Source: DATKCT01 sp035513055 (GTDB taxonomy: Bacteria; Verrucomicrobiota; Verrucomicrobiia; Verrucomicrobiales; DEV007). Taken from it: a stretch of 21,411 bases of DNA. Location of the stretch: NCBI GenBank assembly GCA_035513055.1, contig DATKCT010000003.1, forward strand, positions 1 through 21,411, read 5' to 3'. The notes beneath the pieces were generated by a model that saw nothing but the letters and a program-made list of their open reading frames with translations, was not told the origin of the DNA and did not search any database. Both the position numbers and the translations under genes were made by a program. Below, in pieces: positions 15,008 to 21,411 of the stretch. Each line of letters opens with the position of its first letter. Position 1 is the first letter of the stretch.

Positions 15008-16093
15008 ATGCGTCCTCCCGCCGAATCCCTCCCCGCGCTGTTTCTGGCCTCCGGTCTGTTGCTGTCCAGCGTGACCCCCGCCGCGGCCCAGGCAGCCGTG
15101 GGCTCTCAGGCCCCCAATCTGTCGTTCACCCTCTTCACCGAGAGCGGAGAGCGCGAGACCCGGTCGCTCGAGGAATTCTCGAACAAGATCGTTCTCGCGT
15201 TCTACTACGCGCCTTGGTGAAGCACGTGAGGATTCCAGGGTTCTCAGTTTGGGAACCACATTCTCGATTTCTACAACGATCCGCTGCGCGACAAGCTTCG
15301 CGCCCGCAACGCCCACGGCATCGAGATCGTTTCCCTGCTGTTCAGCAACGAACCCACCGGATTCGACACCTCGATCCGTGCTTTTCAAGTGCGAAACGAG
15401 TTCAATTTCGGCGGCATCGATGCGGTGTTTTCCATGGGCGCGCCCATGGTCGTGCGAGAAGGCTTTTCCCACTATACCGGTCTCTCCCCGGCGCTGACTT
15501 CCTACCAAGTCCCCATCGGGCAGCGCCGCGTCTTTGTCGTACTCAGCGGAGTCAAAGGCTCCGCCAGCCACGATCCCTGGGAGATTCTCTACCGCAATTC
15601 CAACTTCACCGCCGCAAACGCCCCGATGGTCCGCTCTCTCATCGATTCCATCGAAGGGCCTTCCGTCAATCCCCTCCTCGATTATGGATCCTGGAGCGAA
15701 AGCTTTGATCTTCCCGCGGAAACGGCCGGGCGAGACCAGGATCCCGATGGCGACGGAACGCCCAGCGGAGTCGAGTTTCTCCTCGGTCTCGATCCCACGA
15801 AAGCCGATGTCCTCGAAGGTTTCGCCATTGAACGCAGTGAGGCCGGCAATCCCGTCCTCCGCTACCGGGAAGCCCGCAATCGGAGCGGTTCCGTCCTCGC
15901 CCTCGAGGTGTCCACCGCTCCCGGAAACTGGTCTCCTTTCCATCCGCATCCGGACGCAGTGACGCGGACTCCTCTCGACGATTACGAACAGATTCATGTC
16001 GACCTCAGCCGCCTGAACCTCGGCCCCACCGCCATGTTCCGTTTCCTTTCCCTCGCCGTCCCGTCTCAAGCGCCTGCGGCCGGTGAAGACTGA
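15008..16093 (+). CDS. Secreted thioredoxin-fold selenoprotein with UxxU motif (SelL-like), in-frame TGAs at 15218 and 15227
   Basis: Read through two TGA codons, this is a 361-residue protein. A signal peptide (ALFLASGLLLSSVTPAAAQA) directs it out of the cytoplasm. The AhpC/TlpA-type opening VGSQAPNLSFTLF is followed by KIVLAFYYAPW and then U-S-T-U, so Sec71 and Sec74 replace both cysteines of the W-C-x-x-C site. The frame then continues with GSQFGNHILDFYNDPLRDKL, HGIEIVSLLFSNEP and further thioredoxin-fold elements to about residue 215. A linker with DQDPDGDGTPSGVEF resembles calcium-binding dockerin/TSP3-type segments. It leads to a beta-rich C-terminal domain of about 110 residues. The SelL family of thioredoxin-fold selenoproteins with UxxU is described in aquatic animals and marine bacteria. 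This gene fits that pattern, though exact subfamily membership needs alignment. It ends the DUF4266-DUF3570 operon. A double nonsense mutation hitting exactly both active-site codons in an otherwise intact frame is very unlikely. Confidence 0.88.
15239..15257 (+). promoter_or_regulatory. Candidate SECIS element serving both Sec codons
   Basis: GGUUCUC pairs with GGGAACC (7 bp, one G-U) around the loop AGUUU, which contains the GU typical of bacterial SECIS elements. Counting the U of each UGA as 1, the loop G is nucleotide 30 from the first UGA and 21 from the second, bracketing the 23 of E. coli fdhF. Published bacterial SelL genes also use one SECIS for two Sec codons. Confidence 0.7.
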
Positions 16094-16340
16094 CCCACAT
16101 TTCTCATGCCCTTTCTGCTGTGACGCGCTGCAACCCCGTCCTGTCTTCGTTCCGCTTGCCTCGGGCTTGAACAGGGTCTGCTCACCCAGCTCCTGCGCCC
16201 TCGGCTGCGCGCGGCCTCGCCATCGCTGCGCTCCGCCCTTTGTCGCGCAGTCCAGAGGGCTGGGCTGGCTGTCTCGCTACGCCCGGCTCCCAGTAAGGGG
16301 TTCGCAGCGCCTCGCGACGAAACGGTATAAAAAATGAGAG
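16094..16340. mobile_element. MITE-like element, copy 2 (about 247 bp)
   Basis: The left end (CCCACATTTCTCATGCCCTT) and right end (reverse complement TATACCGTTTCGTCGCGAGG) match the two ends of the copy at 3440-3592, as does the interior around CTTCCGTTCCGCTTGCC-like sequence and TTGAACAGGGT. This copy is longer by about 100 bases before the right end. It fills the whole gap between the stop codons of two convergent genes, the UxxU gene (TGA 16091-16093) and the rmlD-like gene (TAG ending at 16341). No transposase is encoded. It may act as a transcriptional barrier between them. Confidence 0.75.
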
Positions 16341-17249
16341 CTAAACGCCGCCGCCCCGCGCCCGCTCCGCGGACTTCGCGTTCAGCTTGATCCGAAGGTA
16401 GTCCTCTGCCGCCGCCGTCCATGGCCGCATGGGCGCCCCGGTCAACCGGCCCGCCAAATCTGCAGCCAAGGCCGTATGGCACGGCCGCCGCGCCTTCCAC
16501 TGCGTCATCGATTGCAGCGTCACGGGGTCGACCTGGCGCACCCGCAAGCTCCAACCCATACTTCTGGCCCTCTCGATGACGGCGCACCCGTATTCCCACC
16601 AAGATACGCAGCCCTCATTCACCACGTGGATCACGCCTCCGGGTCCCTGGCGCCGCAATAAACGATCGAAGGTCCGGACCGCGTCGTCACAGAAGGTAGG
16701 CGACGAATACTTGTCCGCGACCAGCGTCATCTCCTCGTTCCTGGCCGCCCGCTCCAACACGAAGTCGAAGGCCGAGTCTCGTCCGCTCCCAAACAACCAG
16801 GCCACACGCGCCACCCAATGCCTGGGACCGCCCATCTGCAGCACGGCCTCTTCCCCCGCCGCCTTGCTCCGCCCGTAAACGTTCACGGCTCCCACGGCAT
16901 CGCTCTCCCGCTTGAGTCCCGGCTCGTGCCCCGCAAAGACATAATCGGTCGAGACGTGCAGGAACGCGCTGCCCCGCGCGGCGCACGACTCAGCCAACAC
17001 CCGCGGAGCTTCGGCGTTGACCCTCCAAGCCTGTTCCGGTGTCTCTTCACACGCTTCCACGTCGGTCATCGCCGCCGCGTTCACCAGCGCGTCGAACTCG
17101 ATTGCTTGGAGAGCCCGGACCAGCGCGCCGGGATTCTCGAGGTTCGCGCCGGACCGGTCCAGCGGCAAGACTTCCCATCCCAACTCCGGCCCCAAACGAA
17201 GCAGAGCGCTTCCCAAGCGTCCCGACGCGCCCATCACGACCACCCGCAT
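16341..17249 (-). CDS. rfbD: dTDP-4-dehydrorhamnose reductase-like NAD(P)-dependent reductase
   Basis: The 302-residue protein belongs to the RmlD branch of extended short-chain dehydrogenases. It shows the N-terminal dinucleotide loop GASGRLGS, then VNAAAMTDVEACEE, VSTDYVF and the catalytic YGRSK (Y-x3-K). RVAWLFG and the later W-x-x-A-R-R-P segments are typical of RmlD, which makes dTDP-L-rhamnose for surface polysaccharide. No rmlA, rmlB or rmlC is adjacent, so a related sugar reductase or an orphan role is possible. The start has no overlap with the upstream Gfo/Idh/MocA gene, which ends 139 bases earlier on the same strand. The stop codon lies at the edge of the MITE-like element. Confidence 0.8.
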   Translation of the reverse strand: MRVVVMGASGRLGSALLRLGPELGWEVLPLDRSGANLENPGALVRALQAIEFDALVNAAAMTDVEACEETPEQAWRVNAEAPRVLAESCAARGSAFLHVSTDYVFAGHEPGLKRESDAVGAVNVYGRSKAAGEEAVLQMGGPRHWVARVAWLFGSGRDSAFDFVLERAARNEEMTLVADKYSSPTFCDDAVRTFDRLLRRQGPGGVIHVVNEGCVSWWEYGCAVIERARSMGWSLRVRQVDPVTLQSMTQWKARRPCHTALAADLAGRLTGAPMRPWTAAAEDYLRIKLNAKSAERARGGGV

Positions 17250-17388
17250 CCCTTTCCCATCGCTTGGCGCGCCTCAAAGCTCAACTGATGAACCGGCATT
17301 TTTTCACCAGAGCACTGACCTGCTTCGCCTGCTCCGCGGAGGTCGTCCGCCAGATTCTGCCGGCCCACACTGGGTGCGACGGGGCGGG

Positions 17389-18336
17389 TCAGGCCAGGGT
17401 CGACGTTCCAGGCCATCCGGCGCCGGTCCGGATGCCGCGCGTGATTTCCAGCGCCAACTCCAGCGCCTTCATCCCCTCTTGACCCGATACCCGGGGCCGG
17501 GATCCCTGCCGCGCGCACTCGACAAAGGATCGCAGTTCGAGCTTGAGAGGCTCGTCCTTTCGAACCGCGATCTCTGACGGAACAATCTGGCCGTTCTCCT
17601 TGCGATACAGTCTCCCATTTTGTTCTTGATAGTCTAGAGAGAGATAACAGTCCTCCTGAAATATCCGGATCTTCCGCAGCCGCTCCGGACTCACCCGGCT
17701 CGCCGTCACGTTGGCCACGCATCCGCCAACAAAACGGATCCGGGCGTTGGCGATGTCCTCGCTCCCGGTCAACACCGGCACTCCCACCGCGTCGATCTGA
17801 TCCACATCGGAACGCACCAGGTAAAGGATCACCTCCAAGTCGTGGATCATCAGATCCAGCACCACCCCGATATCCGTGCTGCGCCGGGGAAAGGGCGAAA
17901 GGCGGTGCGCCTCGATAAAGCGCGGGGTTCCCAAAAGCTCCTCCAATCCCTCCAAAACGGGGTTGAATCGCTCGATGTGTCCTACCTGAAGGACGCACCC
18001 GTGGTTGTGCGCGCAAGTCAGCAGAGCCTCGGCTTCGGCCACGGACGAGGCGATGGGTTTCTCGATCAGCACGTGCCGGCCACGTTCCAAGAGCATCGTG
18101 CCGACCGCCGCATGAGTCACCGTGGGTGTGGCCACGGTGGCCGCGTCCACCGCGCCGGCCAGATCCTCGAGCGAAGCGAACACCCGCGTCCCGAAGCGTT
18201 TCGCCGCCTCGGCCGCCCTTTCCGCATCGAGATCGAAGATCCCCACCAGCTTGACGCCTTCCAGCTCCGCCAAGACCCGGGCGTGGTTCTGCCCGATCGC
18301 GCCTACTCCCGCCACCCCGACTCGCAACTCATTCAT
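17389..18336 (-). CDS. Gfo/Idh/MocA family oxidoreductase
   Basis: The 315-residue protein has the Rossmann loop GVAGVGAIGQNHAR at the N-terminus, ATVATPTVTH, and the family E-K-P in LIEKPIA. VGHIERFNPV and the D-L-M-I-H-D-L-E helix follow, with His of that helix the likely proton donor. Such enzymes oxidise or reduce sugars with NAD(P). The start ATG overlaps the lpxI stop as ATGAATGA (8 bases), so it is translationally coupled to lpxI. That coupling suggests a role in lipid A or LPS sugar modification, for example supplying a 3-keto sugar nucleotide. The substrate is inferred from context only. Confidence 0.85.
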   Translation of the reverse strand: MNELRVGVAGVGAIGQNHARVLAELEGVKLVGIFDLDAERAAEAAKRFGTRVFASLEDLAGAVDAATVATPTVTHAAVGTMLLERGRHVLIEKPIASSVAEAEALLTCAHNHGCVLQVGHIERFNPVLEGLEELLGTPRFIEAHRLSPFPRRSTDIGVVLDLMIHDLEVILYLVRSDVDQIDAVGVPVLTGSEDIANARIRFVGGCVANVTASRVSPERLRKIRIFQEDCYLSLDYQEQNGRLYRKENGQIVPSEIAVRKDEPLKLELRSFVECARQGSRPRVSGQEGMKALELALEITRGIRTGAGWPGTSTLA

Positions 18337-19159
18337 CCCCGGATCCTCCCCAACCGTGCATTCCGATTCCCTTCTCCCGGCACAGCCGGTCCACGCTCTC
18401 GCCTTCTAACAAGAGCGTCCGGCCCGCCTCCACGACGAGCGCCGCAACTCCGCACTCCGCGGCCGCCTCGACGGTCCCCGGCCCCACCACCGGAACATCA
18501 AAACGCAAATCCTGCCTCGGTTTGGACACCTTCACCGCAATGGCCTGACCTTTTCCCCATGTCCCCCCGCGGCGGATAGCCTCGTTGGTCCCCTCGAAGG
18601 CTTCCACCGCCAAAACCGTTCCGTTGCGGACCACCACCGTCTGCCCGATATCCAGCCGGCTCGTTTCCTTGGCGATCCGGAATCCGTAGGCTGCGTCGGC
18701 AAGTTGCCGTTCCGTCAATCGCGGACCGAACAGCGGCCCTTCCGCAGCCAGCAGGTGCTCGAGAAACGTCGTCGCCGCCAGCAGCTCGATCCCTTCTTCC
18801 GAAAGCTCGGCGGCAATCGCCGCAAAAAGCGATTCCGCGTTCCGCTCCCGCACCCTGTAGAGCAGTTTCATGGTCCGCAAATCCGGACGCAGGTCGAACA
18901 AGTTACGCGGCGCGATCTGGCCCACCATCACGGCCCGTTCCACCCCTTCCTTCCGGAATAAGCGGATAAGACGGCTCAACTGCCCGACCCGCAGCCATTC
19001 CAGCACGTCGACCTGATCCTGCAACCCAGCATCCGTCTCGCCCACAAAAGCCGCGGCCACCAGCCTGCGCACTCCAGCCGCTCGCGCGTTGTCGGCGAAA
19101 ATACGGGGATAGGCTCCGTTCCCTGCAAGCATGCCGATAGTCTCAGGAACAGTATCCAT
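18329..19159 (-). CDS. lpxI: UDP-2,3-diacylglucosamine pyrophosphatase LpxI
   Basis: LpxI cleaves UDP-2,3-diacylglucosamine to lipid X, a core step of lipid A synthesis that other bacteria perform with LpxH. From the ATG at 19159 the protein is 276 residues, the family's usual length. Family features are IGMLAGNGAYPRIFADNARA at the start, a GETD stretch, LRVGQLSRLIRLFRKEGV and VMVGQIAPRNLF. The second domain has AYGFRIAKETSRLDIGQTVV, VLAVEAFEGTNEAI and VPVVGPGTVEAA. The frame is open for another 109 codons upstream, but that part is antisense to the MalY gene region and has no family similarity. It overlaps the Gfo/Idh/MocA start. It confirms an LPS-bearing outer membrane. Confidence 0.93.
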   Translation of the reverse strand: MDTVPETIGMLAGNGAYPRIFADNARAAGVRRLVAAAFVGETDAGLQDQVDVLEWLRVGQLSRLIRLFRKEGVERAVMVGQIAPRNLFDLRPDLRTMKLLYRVRERNAESLFAAIAAELSEEGIELLAATTFLEHLLAAEGPLFGPRLTERQLADAAYGFRIAKETSRLDIGQTVVVRNGTVLAVEAFEGTNEAIRRGGTWGKGQAIAVKVSKPRQDLRFDVPVVGPGTVEAAAECGVAALVVEAGRTLLLEGESVDRLCREKGIGMHGWGGSGDE

Positions 19160-19232
19160 GTTTGCTCGCTCGCGACCGACTCTCCCCATCCCAAGGCTGC
19201 CGGTCAAGCCGGAGCCGGAACACAGCCTTTCC

Positions 19233-20417
19233 TCAAATCCGCATTCCCTCACCCGCCAAGGCCCTCCGCAACCGGTCGAGTCCCTCCTCGAGCATCGACC
19301 GGGGACACCCAAAATTGAGCCGGAAGAATCCTGGAGCGCCGAAGTCCCGGCCATTCGAGACGCCCAACCCGTGTTTGAGCAAAACTTCAGCGGGATCCCC
19401 CCAGCCGGCAATCCGCCCATCCATCCAAGCCAGAAACGTCGCTTCGATCTTCCCTGTCGCAAGCGCCGGCGCTTCCGTCGCCACAAACCCTTCCACCACG
19501 GCGCGATTGCCTGCCAAATACTCCATCAATCGGGCTCTCCATTCCTCCCCGTGGTCATAGGCCGCCTCGAGCGCCGTCAGACCCGGCAGGGTGGGAGGAG
19601 CCACCCACTTTCCCATCGCGCGTTGAAAGGCCGCCCGCAACCGCCCCTCCGGGATCACCGCGTAAGCGCAACCCAAACCCGCCAGATTGTAGGTCTTGCT
19701 CGCCGACCCTAACAATATCAAGCGGTCGCCTATGGCATCGGCCCGGCCCAACAGCGACCGGAACGGCGTCTCCTTTTCATCGTAAACGAGATCGCAATGG
19801 ATCTCGTCCGAACACAACAGCAAATTGTGACGCCGGCAAAAATCCGTCAATGCCGCGACTTCCTCCGCGTCGAAAACCCGGCCCACGGGGTTGTGCGGAT
19901 GACAAAGCAAAAACAGCCGGACCCGGCCATGTTCCAGAACGACTCGTTCCATGGCCGGAAAATCAAAGGTCCAGCGCCCCGCGACACCCTGTGGCGCCAG
20001 AGGCGCCCGCAAACATTCGAGTCCGCCGTCCGCCGGAGCCTTTAGAAACGGCGGGTAAACCGGCGTCGCCGTCATCACCGCGTCTCCAGGACCGCCCGCA
20101 CAACGCGAGACCGCGCTCAGCGCGGAAACCAAACCAGGCAACCACACGATCCACGATCTCTGGATTTCCACGCCGTGCCTCCGGCGAAAGTAGCGCATCA
20201 ACGCTTCCGCAGGCCCGCCCCCGCCCCAGGCATAACCAAAGACGCCCCGTTCCACGCACCGGCGCAATGCCTCGATCACGGGAGCGGGAGACCGGAAATC
20301 CATCTCCGCCACCCAGAATGGCAGGACGTCCCGTCCCCCGTAAATGTCCCATTTCAATGAGCAGCTTCCCCGCCGCTCGATCCGTTCGTCGAACTCACCG
20401 TCCATCCCCGCCATCAT
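19233..20417 (-). CDS. MalY/PatB-type PLP aminotransferase / C-S lyase
   Basis: This is a fold-type I PLP enzyme of about 394 residues from the ATG at 20417; ATGs at 20414 and 20405 and upstream non-ATG starts are alternatives. MalY/PatB features are R-R-G-S-C-S-L-K-W, LPFWVAEMDF and GVFGYAW near the start, then CHPHNPVGRVF, SDEIHCDLV and the PLP lysine in SASKTYNLAGL (Lys about 241). RLNFGCPRSMLEEGLDRL ends the protein, with Arg for the substrate carboxylate. PatB/MalY proteins are usually cystathionine beta-lyases, releasing homocysteine. It is followed by lpxI on the same strand after 73 bases. Because the organism seems to use selenocysteine, activity on Se-containing substrates is conceivable but unsupported. 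Confidence 0.88.
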   Translation of the reverse strand: MMAGMDGEFDERIERRGSCSLKWDIYGGRDVLPFWVAEMDFRSPAPVIEALRRCVERGVFGYAWGGGGPAEALMRYFRRRHGVEIQRSWIVWLPGLVSALSAVSRCAGGPGDAVMTATPVYPPFLKAPADGGLECLRAPLAPQGVAGRWTFDFPAMERVVLEHGRVRLFLLCHPHNPVGRVFDAEEVAALTDFCRRHNLLLCSDEIHCDLVYDEKETPFRSLLGRADAIGDRLILLGSASKTYNLAGLGCAYAVIPEGRLRAAFQRAMGKWVAPPTLPGLTALEAAYDHGEEWRARLMEYLAGNRAVVEGFVATEAPALATGKIEATFLAWMDGRIAGWGDPAEVLLKHGLGVSNGRDFGAPGFFRLNFGCPRSMLEEGLDRLRRALAGEGMRI

Positions 20418-20488
20418 CACCGGGCCAGAAGCGATTGCCAGCGCTTTCAGCCCGCCAGCAACCGGTCCCGGAATCCGGCAGCGGCAGA

Positions 20489-20503
20489 TGACCCACATTT
20501 CAT
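20489..20503 (+). repeat. Possible solo MITE-family end
   Basis: TGACCCACATTTC is identical to the first 13 bases of copy 2 including the stop codon of the preceding gene, but the match breaks after that (ATGGA instead of TCATGCC). It sits between two divergent genes. A 13-base match could be chance. Confidence 0.25.
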
Positions 20504-20542
20504 GGATTGATCAGCAAACCCGGATGCCGCTACACTGTGAAC

Positions 20543-21379
20543 ATGCGCCTCACTTTTCTCCTCGCCGGGATCGGCGGAACGGTGCTCGCCGTGCTTCCCA
20601 CTGTGGCCGCTGGACCACCTTCGCATGAGTCCGCCTCTTCCCATCCCACGCCGCTGCCCGGCGCCCACGCTCACAATGATTACCGGCATCCCCGGCCGCT
20701 CCTCGACGCCCTCGAACTCGGCTTCACCAGCGTCGAGGCCGATGTCTTTTTCGTCGACGAAAGCTTGCTCGTCGGCCACGATCGCGGTGAATTGTCTCCC
20801 GATCGCACCCTGGAATCCCTTTACCTGAGGCCGCTTCAGGCGCGCGTGGATGCCTTCGCCGGACGGATCTACCCGGAATCCACCTTCCCTTTCTTCTTGC
20901 TGATCGATCTCAAATCGGAAGCCGTCGCCACCTATCAAGCCGTGCATACCGCGCTCGAAGCCTACGCCCCGATGCTGACCCGTTTCGACAAAGAAGCCGT
21001 TCACCCAGGCGCCGTCACCGTCATCATCTCCGGAAACCGCCCTCGTGAAGTCATGCAAGACCAAGAACGCCGGCTCGCCGGTTTCGATGGCCGCTGCGCC
21101 GATCTCGGCGCCGCCATATCCGCGGCTTTCATGCCTTGGATCAGCGACGATTGGACGTCCCACTTCCGCTGGAACGGAGAAGGAGCCTTTCCCGAAGACG
21201 AACGCCGCAAACTCGAGGATTTGGTCCGAAAAACTCATGCCGAAAAGAAACTCCTGCGCCTCTGGGCTGCGCCCGACCGGCCGGAAGCTTGGAGCGTCCT
21301 TCGCGATGCGGACGTCGACCTCATCAACACCGATCGTCTCTCCGGTCTCGCTCGTTTCCTTCGGGATCCCTCCTCCTAG
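20543..21379 (+). CDS. Secreted GDPD/PLC-like phosphodiesterase (AIM6-like)
   Basis: From the ATG at 20543 the protein is 278 residues with a signal peptide (MRLTFLLAGIGGTVLAVLPT). The active-site pattern of the PLC/GDPD barrel is present: H-A-H-N-D at 42-46, RPLLDALELGFTSVEADVFF with Glu65 and Asp67, and VGHD with His79. FFLLIDLKSE supplies the next barrel strand, and RLWAAPDRPEAW and VDLINTDRL close the fold. Such enzymes hydrolyse glycerophosphodiesters or phosphoinositides with a metal ion. The overall look is the AIM6/Ca-dependent PLC-like group, whose substrate is unclear. An ATG at 20507 would extend the N-terminus without a better signal. It is divergent from the MalY gene. Confidence 0.8.
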   Translation: MRLTFLLAGIGGTVLAVLPTVAAGPPSHESASSHPTPLPGAHAHNDYRHPRPLLDALELGFTSVEADVFFVDESLLVGHDRGELSPDRTLESLYLRPLQARVDAFAGRIYPESTFPFFLLIDLKSEAVATYQAVHTALEAYAPMLTRFDKEAVHPGAVTVIISGNRPREVMQDQERRLAGFDGRCADLGAAISAAFMPWISDDWTSHFRWNGEGAFPEDERRKLEDLVRKTHAEKKLLRLWAAPDRPEAWSVLRDADVDLINTDRLSGLARFLRDPSS

Positions 21380-21411
21380 CCCGAAGGATCTCCGTCGCCC
21401 AATCCGGCTCC

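Overview
The window is GC-rich bacterial chromosome from a Gram-negative organism: it has a lipid A gene (lpxI), lipoproteins, an outer-membrane beta-barrel candidate and signal peptides. Weak or absent Shine-Dalgarno sites, planctomycete/verrucomicrobial-looking protein families, DPDGDG-type C-terminal extensions and dispersed palindromic repeats suggest the PVC group, most likely Verrucomicrobiota. This placement is inference; no rRNA or tRNA gene is present to fix it.

Layout. Bases 1-846 are a repeat-rich stretch holding an internally deleted IS200/RAYT-type transposase between inverted repeat arms, plus tandem palindromes. Bases 847-7075 are a minus-strand run. In transcription order it reads pgsA, der (engA), a secreted glycoside-hydrolase-like protein, a MITE-like repeat, a small membrane protein, an NlpC/P60-like lipoprotein and a secreted thioredoxin-like protein. 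The centre holds an rsmA(ksgA)-NUDIX fusion (+), a DCC-family protein (-), alanine dehydrogenase (+), myo-inositol oxygenase (-), a DUF3820 protein (+), a small zinc-ribbon membrane protein (-) and an MFS permease (-). Bases 13535-16093 are a plus-strand three-gene operon: DUF4266 lipoprotein, DUF3570-like beta-barrel and a secreted thioredoxin/peroxiredoxin-fold protein. The right end has a second MITE copy, rmlD-like, Gfo/Idh/MocA and lpxI on the minus strand, then a MalY/PatB aminotransferase (-) and a secreted GDPD/PLC-like protein (+).

The main discovery is two genes that a standard caller would split or truncate because TGA appears to encode selenocysteine. In 15008-16093 both cysteines of the thioredoxin W-C-x-x-C site are TGA codons (W-U-S-T-U). 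A 7-bp hairpin with an AGUUU loop lies at the usual bacterial SECIS distance. This is the layout described for the SelL family, in which one SECIS serves two Sec codons. In 847-2073 (minus) a single in-frame TGA gives Q-U-G-G-A-C in a secreted thioredoxin-like protein, followed by a hairpin with a GGUC apical loop like the E. coli fdhF SECIS. Two independent cases with suitable hairpins argue that this organism makes selenoproteins and that the UxxU protein works with the DUF4266/DUF3570 envelope proteins.

A second theme is a MITE-like family whose terminal repeats (consensus about TGACCCRCATTTCTCATRCC) sit directly against stop codons. There are two full copies and three solo or degenerate ends in the window.
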